DNA of 27,601 nucleotides from Actinomycetota bacterium (GTDB lineage Bacteria; Actinomycetota; Humimicrobiia; Humimicrobiales; Humimicrobiaceae), in NCBI GenBank assembly GCA_028697935.1, contig JAQVEM010000006.1, forward strand, positions 1 to 27,601, in the 5' to 3' direction. Of the stretch, positions 6,970-14,129 are shown in pieces (the first letter of the stretch is position 1; the number at the start of each line of letters is the position of its first letter). The notes below the pieces were generated by a model. It did not search any database and had not been told where the DNA came from. It worked only from the letters and a program-made list of their open reading frames with translations. A program made the position numbers and the translations under genes.

Positions 6970-7422
6970 ATGAAGTTATTCAAATATAGCAACCTGTCAG
7001 CCTCTGAAGTTGAAATAAAATGTAAAAAACTTTTTATGACAACATATATAAGAGATACTAACGGTAATAAAATAATACTTAAAACTGCTAATAACGAGCG
7101 AATTGTTTTCCAAGAACATAATTATAACCATGCTTTTAGTTATTGTAATAAAGATTATGATAAGCATAATCCTATTTCACCAAAAAGGATTTTTAGCTAT
7201 CAACGTGCAAGACGTGTATTGTGGATCAAAGATATGATTACCAGTAGCACCCCTAATATTGTAAGAAAAGACATAGGCCGGGATGTTTATTTTTATGACC
7301 AAAAAGAAAAATATGTTGTTATTCTCATAAAATCAAAAAATGGAAATTTATATTTCAAAACTCATTATTTGGTAAAAAACAAAAAATCTTTGAGTAATAT
7401 TGAGAATAAGTTACTGTATTGA
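6970..7422 (+). CDS. BECR-fold nuclease-like protein, putative toxin
   Basis: The 150-residue protein shows the layout of phage/plasmid Barnase-EndoU-ColicinE5/D-RelE-like nucleases (PBECR group): a His near 'NYNHAF' (~residue 56), an Arg-rich helix 'SYQRARRVLWIKDMI' (~77-91), 'DVYFYDQKEKYVVILI' strands and a closing 'LYFKTHYLV' strand with Thr-His-Tyr. These are the usual positions of the catalytic His/Arg/Thr-Tyr in this fold. The start follows the DUF3800 stop by one base. The stop lies inside the -35 box of a downstream small-RNA promoter. The assignment is by pattern rather than alignment, so the family may be a relative of PBECR. Confidence 0.55.
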   Translation: MKLFKYSNLSASEVEIKCKKLFMTTYIRDTNGNKIILKTANNERIVFQEHNYNHAFSYCNKDYDKHNPISPKRIFSYQRARRVLWIKDMITSSTPNIVRKDIGRDVYFYDQKEKYVVILIKSKNGNLYFKTHYLVKNKKSLSNIENKLLY

Positions 7423-7448
7423 CAAACTTTATATTAATATGCTATTAT
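7419..7448 (+). promoter_or_regulatory. strong promoter overlapping the end of the nuclease gene
   Basis: Perfect TTGACA at 7419-7424, an 18-bp spacer, and TATTAT at 7443-7448. It reads away from the operon into a gene-free 90-base stretch that ends at a terminator, so its only evident product is a short RNA. Confidence 0.65.
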
Positions 7449-7454
7449 TTAATT

Positions 7455-7540
7455 GAACCGGTTTATCCGGTGACAGTTACTCATATACTAGAAGTATAAA
7501 GAGTATTAAAAACCTCCAATTTATATTGGAGGTTTTTGTT
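7455..7540 (+). ncRNA. small RNA candidate downstream of the DUF3800 operon
   Basis: From the inferred start near 7455 to the terminator at 7537-7540 there is no frame of note but three successive hairpins: ACCGG-tttat-CCGGT; an arm with ACTC and TATAC on one side and GTATA and GAGT on the other; and the 13-bp terminator stem. With the promoter directly upstream this makes a compact 85-base transcription unit. Candidate roles are an RNA antitoxin, a guide or cofactor for the DUF3800 protein, or an unrelated sRNA. I recall that comparative surveys named several RNA motifs associated with DUF3800 genes, but I cannot match this one to any of them. Confidence 0.5.
7508..7537. terminator. bidirectional intrinsic terminator
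   Basis: AAAAACCTCCAAT at 7508-7520 pairs perfectly with ATTGGAGGTTTTT at 7525-7537 around a TTAT loop. It has a T-run on the plus strand and an equivalent one on the minus strand, so it can end both the rightward small-RNA unit and the leftward binding-protein gene. Confidence 0.9.
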
Positions 7541-7580
7541 TATTTAAAATATTTAAGATAGAAAAAGCAGAAGCATAACA

Positions 7581-8699
7581 TTAATCAGGAATAGCTACCC
7601 AGTTACCATCTTTTACTGTGGCTTTCATTATGATTTTTTCTGAACAATCATGATTTTCATCAAATTTTATTAACCCTGTTGCACCTTTAAATTCTATAGT
7701 AGGTAGTATTTCTAATAATTTTTCTCTGGTGGTCCCACCCAACTCTATAGCCCTAGCTATTGCGTGTATGCCATCATAATAATTTGCTGGTACATCAATC
7801 GGATCTTTGCTATAGGCAGTTCTATAAAGTTCAATGAATCTCTGTGTTTCTAGGTCTGGATAATCAGTTAAGAAATATGTAAAAGATATTGCTCCTTCTG
7901 CAAACTCTGGTGTTGCAATTTCGAGAAACTCTGGATTATATATACCAGACCCCCCAATTACCGGAACTTTATACCCTAAATTTCCTGCAGCACGAGTAAT
8001 AAGAGAAGCTTCAACATAAACACCAAGGACTACAAGAATCTCAGCATCTGTAGCTTTAAACTTAGTTATTAATGGGTTAAAATCTTTGTCTACATTAGGA
8101 ACATAGGTTTCAAATGCTGATATACTACCTCCTCTTTTTTCAAATTGGTCAATAAATCCGTTTGCTAATCCTCTACCAAAATCTGAATTTTCACACACCA
8201 CTGCAGCTTTTTTAATATCTAGTCTATCCCATACAAAATCTGCCATTTGTTTACTTAATATATCGTCAGTAGCAATGATTCTGAATACATTATTCAATCC
8301 CATCCGTGTAAGCTTTAAAGCACTTGAACAAGGGGACAGCATTACAAGGTTATGTTCCGCATATACAGGTGCTCCTGCTAGTGAACACGAACTATTAAAA
8401 TGTCCTAATACTGCAATAATATCTTTATCCATGGATAGTCTATTAGCCACAATAGCTGCATTAGCAGGAATTGCTTCATCATCATGATATACAAGTTCTA
8501 TTTCAATATTCCCTCTAGTGTTAATTTCATTCAATGCAATTCGCAATCCCTCTTTTGCAACCTCTCCATACATAGCACCGTCCCCTGTAAAGGGCATAGG
8601 AACTCCAATTTTGTATTTTTCTACAGCTAATACATTAAATGAAACTAAAAGCCCCATAATAATTATTATTGATAGGAATAAATATTTACCTATACGCAT
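7581..8699 (-). CDS. livK: ABC importer substrate-binding protein, branched-chain amino acid/amide type
   Basis: A 372-residue type I periplasmic-binding (Peripla_BP_6) protein. The mature N-terminus 'YKIGVPMPFTGDGAMYGEVAKEGLRIALNEIN' is the classic HAAT-family start, and 'VLGHFNSSCSLAGAPVY' and 'SPCSSA' line the ligand site. The ATG at 8699 is chosen because GGAGGT lies ahead of it. The signal peptide (LFLSIIIIMGLLVSFNVLA) ends without a lipobox Cys, so the protein should be free in a periplasm. It is the last gene of the leftward arm and ends at the bidirectional terminator. A 190-base gap separates it from the ATPase gene, leaving room for its own promoter. Ligand unknown. Confidence 0.9.
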   Translation of the reverse strand: MRIGKYLFLSIIIIMGLLVSFNVLAVEKYKIGVPMPFTGDGAMYGEVAKEGLRIALNEINTRGNIEIELVYHDDEAIPANAAIVANRLSMDKDIIAVLGHFNSSCSLAGAPVYAEHNLVMLSPCSSALKLTRMGLNNVFRIIATDDILSKQMADFVWDRLDIKKAAVVCENSDFGRGLANGFIDQFEKRGGSISAFETYVPNVDKDFNPLITKFKATDAEILVVLGVYVEASLITRAAGNLGYKVPVIGGSGIYNPEFLEIATPEFAEGAISFTYFLTDYPDLETQRFIELYRTAYSKDPIDVPANYYDGIHAIARAIELGGTTREKLLEILPTIEFKGATGLIKFDENHDCSEKIIMKATVKDGNWVAIPD

Positions 8700-8888
8700 T
8701 TTTACCTCCCTGTAAATTACAATGTAATTAATTTTCAAACAACTATCTTTACACACTCTTCTATTAGAAGTCCTCTACTATAGCATCCCCTCCTTCCTAT
8801 TCTCAAAATATTTTCAATAAATAATTTATCTTTCTGTTACTTTTTATCCATCCTTGTATTGTTTATCGTACCTAGTACCACATTTTGA

Positions 8889-9599
8889 TTATATTTTTAT
8901 ACCTAGATAAACTTTTTGTATTTTTTTATCAGCTTTCAGATCACTAGATGTTCCTTGAATTACAATTTTTCCGGTCTCTAGAACATAAGATTTATTAACG
9001 ATGTCTAAAGCTACTCTAGCATTTTGTTCAATCAACAATATGGTTACACCCCTATTGTTAATTTCTTTAATAATACTAAAAACTTCCTCTATTATAATTG
9101 GAGCTAATCCTAAAGATGGTTCATCTAATAATAAAAGTTTTGGTTCAGACAAAAGAGCTCGTGATATTGCAAGCATTTGTTGTTCTCCTCCACTCAGGGT
9201 GCCAGCTAATTGGTTTTGTCTTTTCCCAAGAATAGGGAACCTGTCGAACACATTATCCATATCTCTTTTTAACGTAACATCACTTTTACGAATATAGGCT
9301 CCCATTTCCAGATTTTCTTTTACAGTAAGATCTGCAAAAACATTTCTACCTTCCGGACAATGAGCTATTCCCAGTTTTACGATAGAAGCAGGAGACAAAT
9401 CTTTTATATTTTTATCCTCAAAAAAAATACTGCCCTTTTTATATTTTACTAACCCACTAATAGTTAATAAAAAAGTAGTCTTACCAGCTCCATTTGGCCC
9501 AAGAACGCCCACTATTTCTCCTTCTTTAATGGATAAAGATATCCCATTTAGGACCAACGCATCTCCACGTTCAACAACTAAGTTTTCGACTTTAAGCAA
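8889..9599 (-). CDS. livF: ABC importer ATPase, LivF type
   Basis: A 236-residue ATP-binding subunit. Walker A GPNGAGKTT at 34-42, a Q-loop-region 'IAHCPEGRNVFADLTVKENL', signature LSGGEQQ at 135-141, Walker B LLLLDEPSLGL from ~155, and the LivF-typical 'GVTILLIEQNARVALDI'. A TTG start at 9599 is preferred: it comes just after the LivG stop and has AAAGGAG 8-9 bases ahead. The longer ATG frame from 9632 would overlap LivG by 32 bases and add 11 residues before the conserved start. It would energise transport together with LivG. Confidence 0.92.
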   Translation of the reverse strand: MLKVENLVVERGDALVLNGISLSIKEGEIVGVLGPNGAGKTTFLLTISGLVKYKKGSIFFEDKNIKDLSPASIVKLGIAHCPEGRNVFADLTVKENLEMGAYIRKSDVTLKRDMDNVFDRFPILGKRQNQLAGTLSGGEQQMLAISRALLSEPKLLLLDEPSLGLAPIIIEEVFSIIKEINNRGVTILLIEQNARVALDIVNKSYVLETGKIVIQGTSSDLKADKKIQKVYLGIKI

Positions 9600-9600
9600 A

Positions 9601-10389
9601 TTATCTTGCTCCTTTCCCAAGATAAGCTTCAATAACTAAAGGATTCTCTTGAATTTCCACAGGCTTACCTTCAGCTATTTTTTTCCCTTCATCTAAAACA
9701 ATAATACTGCTTGCTAACTCAGACACAAATCGTATTTGATGCTCAATCAACAGTATTGTTACATTCTTTTTTGACAATTCCTTAATTTTATCTAACAAAA
9801 ATAATTTTTCTTCTTCAACCATTCCTGCAACAGGTTCATCTAGTAGTATCAATTTTGAATCTCCTACAATTGCTCTGGCAAATTCTACTCTTTTGCGATC
9901 TCCATATGATAGTGATTTAACAAGGGTTTCTTTTTTTTTGTATAAATCTAAGAATCTAAGTATTTCCTCTGTCTTATGTAATATCTCTTTTTCCAACTGT
10001 CTGTACTCAGCTGTATTAAAGACTACATCTATAAATGTTTCGTTATCAAGCAATTGGTATGCCCCAACCATTACATTTTCTAAAACTGTTGAATTTGCAA
10101 ATAATTTTATATTTTGAAAAGTTCTTCCTATGCCCATTTTAGCAATCTTGTCGATTCTTTCCTTTGTAATATCTCTTTTCTTAAAATGGATAGACCCTTT
10201 TGTAGCTTTGTATAAGCCTGTTATGACATTAAAAAGTGTTGTCTTGCCAGACCCATTAGGTCCTATTAAAGCAGTTATTTTATTAGTAGATAACTCAAAG
10301 GAAATATTATCGAGAGCGTGGATCCCTCCAAAATATTTTGAAACATTTTTAACTTTTAAAATAGGTGTTGTTTTTTTGTTATCTTGCAT
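9601..10389 (-). CDS. livG: ABC importer ATPase, LivG type
   Basis: A 262-residue ATPase with Walker A GPNGSGKTT (43-51), 'IGRTFQNIKLF' Q-loop region, an altered signature LSYGDRKRVEFARA (from ~160, the usual LivG form in place of LSGGQ) and Walker B LILLDEPVAGM (180-190). The long insert between Q-loop and signature (TAEYRQLEKEILHKTEEIL) is typical of LivG. It lies 17 bases after LivM and its stop directly precedes the LivF start, so it is part of one operon. Confidence 0.93.
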   Translation of the reverse strand: MQDNKKTTPILKVKNVSKYFGGIHALDNISFELSTNKITALIGPNGSGKTTLFNVITGLYKATKGSIHFKKRDITKERIDKIAKMGIGRTFQNIKLFANSTVLENVMVGAYQLLDNETFIDVVFNTAEYRQLEKEILHKTEEILRFLDLYKKKETLVKSLSYGDRKRVEFARAIVGDSKLILLDEPVAGMVEEEKLFLLDKIKELSKKNVTILLIEHQIRFVSELASSIIVLDEGKKIAEGKPVEIQENPLVIEAYLGKGAR

Positions 10390-10406
10390 ATTTTAAAAAA
10401 TAACCC

Positions 10407-11372
10407 TTACTTTATTATTTTATTAAACCATTTTTTGTAATCTAACTCGCTCCCTGCAATTCCTTGCGGCATTTTTATCATAACAACGATTATTGCGATA
10501 GCCATAACTACCATTCTCCAGGCAGCTGGTGCAAATCTTAAAAATTCTGTAAGAAATAGCATTAAGCCCGCTCCTATAAAAGAGCCTGATATTGTGCCTA
10601 TGCCACCTAAAATAATCGAATTTATTAAATAAATAGAGGTGTTGGTGGTGAAATTATCTGGACTGATAAACATTATGAGATGTGCCACATAATTACCTGC
10701 AATACCCGCAAAAAAGGCCCCAATAAAAAATACCAATACTTTATACTTAAAAACTGGCACACCCATAGATAATGCTACTATTTCATCTTCTCTAATAGCC
10801 TTAAATGCACGGCCATATTTTGAATGTAATATCAAATTACACAGATATAAACTAATAAAAAAATACACAAGCCCTAAGTAATATATTTTAACATTATTAT
10901 TTATTGCAACCGACAGTATGCGTGGATAAGGAATCCCTATTATACCCATTGGGCCATTTGTTAATGATTCCCAATTTGTGCACGTTAGCCTAAACATCTC
11001 AGCTGAGGCTAATGTAATTATTGCTAGATAATCACCACTTACCCTGATACAAGAATAAGCTACCACTACGGCAAACAGCCCTGCTCCAATAGCGCTTAAT
11101 AAAAGTTCTAATAAATAAGGTATTCCTACAGCCCTTGTAGCAATAAGGGCAGCTATGTATGCACCCATTCCATAAAAACCAGCATGACCTAAACAGAATT
11201 GTCCTGCTACTCCAGTGATTAAGTTCAAGCCGAGACATAAAATACTGTAAATAAGAAACATGCTTAATAAATAAATGATATAATAATTATTAATAAATAG
11301 TAAAGGAGCAATTATAAGTACTAATCCTATAATAATATAATTAAAAGTTTTAAAAGATAGTTTAATTTTCAT
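10407..11372 (-). CDS. livM: ABC importer permease, LivM type
   Basis: A 321-residue inner-membrane permease with about nine to ten hydrophobic segments. It carries LivM landmarks: 'LCLGLNLITGVAGQFCLGHAGFYGMGAYIAAL' near residue 45, 'CIRVSGDYLAIITLASAEMFRL', the cytoplasmic EAA-like loop 'YGRAFKAIREDEIVALSMGV' and 'INSIILGGIGTISGSFIGAGLMLFLTEFL'. It pairs with LivH to form the channel. It starts 49 bases after LivH. Confidence 0.93.
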   Translation of the reverse strand: MKIKLSFKTFNYIIIGLVLIIAPLLFINNYYIIYLLSMFLIYSILCLGLNLITGVAGQFCLGHAGFYGMGAYIAALIATRAVGIPYLLELLLSAIGAGLFAVVVAYSCIRVSGDYLAIITLASAEMFRLTCTNWESLTNGPMGIIGIPYPRILSVAINNNVKIYYLGLVYFFISLYLCNLILHSKYGRAFKAIREDEIVALSMGVPVFKYKVLVFFIGAFFAGIAGNYVAHLIMFISPDNFTTNTSIYLINSIILGGIGTISGSFIGAGLMLFLTEFLRFAPAAWRMVVMAIAIIVVMIKMPQGIAGSELDYKKWFNKIIK

Positions 11373-11421
11373 AAATTTCTCTGTGTTCCTTAAACTTTTT
11401 TATTTTAAACATATATAAAAT

Positions 11422-12312
11422 TTATACTTTTTGCCCTCTTCCTTTTAGTAATCCTCTTGGCATCACAAGCAGAATGATAATTAACACTATAAAGATAATC
11501 ACATCTTTATAAGCAGTAGATATGTATGTCATAGCAAAACTTTCAACTAATCCTATCAATAACCCGCCAATAACAGCACCTGATAGCTTACCTATTCCAC
11601 CAAGAACGGCCGCTGTCCAAGCTCTTATAGTACCTAAAAATCCCATTAAAGGAAAAAGAAGTATATAATAGTTAGCAATGAGGAAACCTGCTATTGCCGC
11701 TAAAATAGAACCATATAAATATACGATTGAAACTATTTTGTCTGCATCTATCCCCATAAGCCAAGCAGTATTTCTATCCTGAGAAACAGCCCTTATAGCT
11801 TTACCTATTTTTGTATATTTAAATAACCATAAAGAAAATACCCATATCACTATTGTGACAAAAATAATTGAAAATTGTAGAGGATAAAATCTTATGTTAT
11901 TATTTAATATAATGGGTTTATTATTTATAACTTGTGGAAACATTATTGGACTTGAGCCCCATATAATCATAACTGCGCTTCTTATGAGTAAAGCAACTGC
12001 CATTGCTGTTAATGCGGGGGCTATTCTACTAGCTTCTCGCAATGGTTTATACGCTAGTCTTTCTACAGTTACTCCTAAAACGCCGCAAAAAAATAGGCTC
12101 AACAATATAGAAGAGAAAAGGCCCATCTTGCACACCAGAGCACTATATGCAATATAGGCACCAAACATATATATTTCTCCATGCGCAAAGTTAATCATAT
12201 TTAATATCCCATATACCATGCCATAGCCTACAGCCACCAGGGCATAAACGCATCCCATAGAGAGTCCATTAATAGTAACTTGCACAAAATGACTTAAAGA
12301 TGTATTGTCCAT
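11422..12312 (-). CDS. livH: ABC importer permease, LivH type
   Basis: A 296-residue permease with LivH features: 'INGLSMGCVYALVAVGYGMVYGILNMINFAHGEIYMFGAY' at the N-terminus, the cytoplasmic loop 'TKIGKAIRAVSQDRNTAWLMGI' and 'AWTAAVLGGIGKLSGAVIGGLLIGLVES' near the C-terminus. It is first of the five transporter genes, about 170 AT-rich bases after the VOC gene, so it may have its own promoter or be read through from the epimerase side. Confidence 0.93.
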   Translation of the reverse strand: MDNTSLSHFVQVTINGLSMGCVYALVAVGYGMVYGILNMINFAHGEIYMFGAYIAYSALVCKMGLFSSILLSLFFCGVLGVTVERLAYKPLREASRIAPALTAMAVALLIRSAVMIIWGSSPIMFPQVINNKPIILNNNIRFYPLQFSIIFVTIVIWVFSLWLFKYTKIGKAIRAVSQDRNTAWLMGIDADKIVSIVYLYGSILAAIAGFLIANYYILLFPLMGFLGTIRAWTAAVLGGIGKLSGAVIGGLLIGLVESFAMTYISTAYKDVIIFIVLIIILLVMPRGLLKGRGQKV

Positions 12313-12483
12313 ATCCTTTTATTCTATAAATTTTATTTAATAGTTTATTTTAAAAACATATTTTATATAACCATCTATATTACTATATTATTTGAAAGGT
12401 TCAATATGCCATGCACTATATCGTCTAATATTAAAAAGTATTCTTTAAGATAGGTATTTATACAGATTAAATATTGATTATCG

Positions 12484-12930
12484 CTACTTTCTAAATAACA
12501 CTTCTAACACAAGAGCATCTTTTTCTATATAATAGTAATGTGACTCTCCTCCATTTTCTAATTTGCATCGGCCACTTTGAATAATTTTCCCTCCATGTTT
12601 TACATATTTGTCGACAGCTAATTTGAATTCCTCTTCCTCTGTATAAATCTTAGCTATGTGGTGTATGCCCTCTCCTCGCTCTTCTAAAAATTTAGAATAT
12701 ACACTCTTTCCACTTAAAGGCATAATTAGCTCTATTGAAAGATCATCAATTGTGGTTTTTGCCGCCTTAAATGAGTGTTCAACATTTTCACCATAATATG
12801 TTGCATCATAAATATTGGGAGGAGTTAGTTCTATCACTTTCCAATTTTGTACCCCGAAAGATTTATTGAATAGTTCCATAGCTTTGTCAACGTCTTTGAC
12901 AATATATCCAATATGATTAACCTTATTCAT
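12484..12930 (-). CDS. VOC-family (glyoxalase/methylmalonyl-CoA epimerase-like) enzyme
   Basis: The 148-residue protein has two beta-alpha-beta-beta-beta modules. The metal-binding positions expected for the family are visible: His in 'VNHIGYIV' (residue ~6), Glu/acidic in 'LSIELIMP', His in 'EGIHHIAKI' and Glu in 'LVLEVLF' at the C-terminus. It resembles methylmalonyl-CoA epimerase and lactoylglutathione lyase-like members, which share an enolate-stabilising, divalent-metal mechanism. It lies between the epimerase and transporter genes, so it probably acts on the same imported compound or its CoA/keto product. The precise reaction cannot be assigned. Confidence 0.8.
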   Translation of the reverse strand: MNKVNHIGYIVKDVDKAMELFNKSFGVQNWKVIELTPPNIYDATYYGENVEHSFKAAKTTIDDLSIELIMPLSGKSVYSKFLEERGEGIHHIAKIYTEEEEFKLAVDKYVKHGGKIIQSGRCKLENGGESHYYYIEKDALVLEVLFRK

Positions 12931-12986
12931 AATAAATTATCCTTCCATCCGACTTTTTATTTTAAACAAAGTAATATTATACTTTT

Positions 12987-13943
12987 TTAAAGATATTCTT
13001 TCCATGAGTGCTGAGGCTTGTAATCCAACTCTTGCTGGGCTTTTTTAATGTCCCAAAGTGGTTTTTTCTTGTCTATTAGGAAACTAGATGGATCCAGTAT
13101 TGGGACTTCGGGATAAAAATATTTAGCTAGCTTTAATGATTCCCAGCTAGTAGGGGTATCAGCAGCTCCAATGTTATAAATTTCATATTTTATATTGTTT
13201 TTCAACAAAGCAAGTTTAAAAGCTTGTGCCAAATCTCTGGCATCTATATACTGCCATGTCAAATCTTTCTCAGCAGACCGTGGATCTGCAATTTTGTAGG
13301 TCGACCTTTTTTCATCTGGTAGAGGCTCTAAATTCAAAAATATAGTAGGATCTTTAATAAATTTATTTACTATGCTCGATGTGCTCTCATCAATTCCATC
13401 TTCCATTGATTTAAAGTAAACTGTTGCTATGCGAAAACCAATAAAAATAGTTTCAGACCTTATAGCATACATCCACGCAAGTTTTTCAGCTAACAATTTT
13501 GTCACTCCATATAAATTTTCCGGTCTACAATGATGTTTTTCGTCAACAGGAAAATATTCTAATCCATGGTCAGATGTGACCCACGTGGCTATTCCCGTAG
13601 CACAAATACTACTAGCATACACAACTTTTTTAACATTATTTCTAACTGCTGATTCAAAAACATTAAATGTCCCTGTAGAGTTTACATCCCAACCTTCTGA
13701 ATAACTTGGCATTACTCGATCAGTAAAATATGCTGCTAGATGAATAATATTATCTATGTTCTTAGTAACCTGTCGGAATTTATCTAAATCCCTTAAATCG
13801 CCTTCTATAAAATCTACATCTGATTGTTTTGGTTTTTTTGTATCATATACAACAACTTTATAGTAATCTTTTAAATTGTTAACTATAAATTTTCCAATTC
13901 TACCAGAACCACCTGTAATCAGTACACTTTGTCTATTATCCAT
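12987..13943 (-). CDS. NAD-dependent epimerase/dehydratase, extended SDR
   Basis: A 318-residue extended short-chain dehydrogenase. The nucleotide motif TGGSGRIG is at residues ~10-17, 'DLRD' and 'IIHLAAYF' follow, the catalytic Ser lies in 'VVYASSICATG', and the Tyr-Lys pair is in 'YGVTKLLAEK'. Length and order match NAD-dependent sugar epimerases and also uronate dehydrogenases and L-threonine-dehydrogenase-like SDRs. Its neighbours (amino-acid-type importer, VOC enzyme, dehydratase) favour oxidation or epimerisation of a hydroxy-acid or hydroxy-amino-acid, but that is inference. It heads the leftward arm; the promoter region lies between it and the divergent dehydratase gene. Confidence 0.85.
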   Translation of the reverse strand: MDNRQSVLITGGSGRIGKFIVNNLKDYYKVVVYDTKKPKQSDVDFIEGDLRDLDKFRQVTKNIDNIIHLAAYFTDRVMPSYSEGWDVNSTGTFNVFESAVRNNVKKVVYASSICATGIATWVTSDHGLEYFPVDEKHHCRPENLYGVTKLLAEKLAWMYAIRSETIFIGFRIATVYFKSMEDGIDESTSSIVNKFIKDPTIFLNLEPLPDEKRSTYKIADPRSAEKDLTWQYIDARDLAQAFKLALLKNNIKYEIYNIGAADTPTSWESLKLAKYFYPEVPILDPSSFLIDKKKPLWDIKKAQQELDYKPQHSWKEYL

Positions 13944-13982
13944 AGTGATAATTGCTCCTTTTTAATCTATGTATTCAACACA

Positions 13983-13996
13983 CAGACATATCTGTT
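13983..13996. promoter_or_regulatory. palindromic operator candidate in the divergent control region
   Basis: ACAGA-cata-TCTGT is a 5-bp inverted repeat inside a longer imperfect dyad, 40 bases upstream of the leftward epimerase start. It is a plausible binding site for the FadR/GntR-type regulator encoded at the end of the rightward arm. Nothing else in the sequence proves the link. Confidence 0.35.
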
Positions 13997-14018
13997 AAAC
14001 TGTTATTACGATTGTTAC

Positions 14019-14082
14019 TTGACTTACTTGATATATTAATATATATTTATATATATATTACTATATAAATATAAAAAGTCAA
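14019..14082. promoter_or_regulatory. overlapping face-to-face promoters
   Basis: Rightward: TTGACT 14019-14024, 17 bp, TATATT 14042-14047, leading to the dehydratase gene. Leftward: TTGACT on the minus strand (14082-14077), 16 bp, TAATAT (14060-14055), leading to the epimerase gene. The two point at each other and share the A/T core, so polymerases would collide or exclude each other. A perfect TATAAT at 14104-14109 is a second possible -10 for the rightward gene but lacks a -35. Confidence 0.5.
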
Positions 14083-14129
14083 GCTAAAAACTTAATTTAT
14101 TAGTATAATTTTAGAAAGGTTGTAAAATT

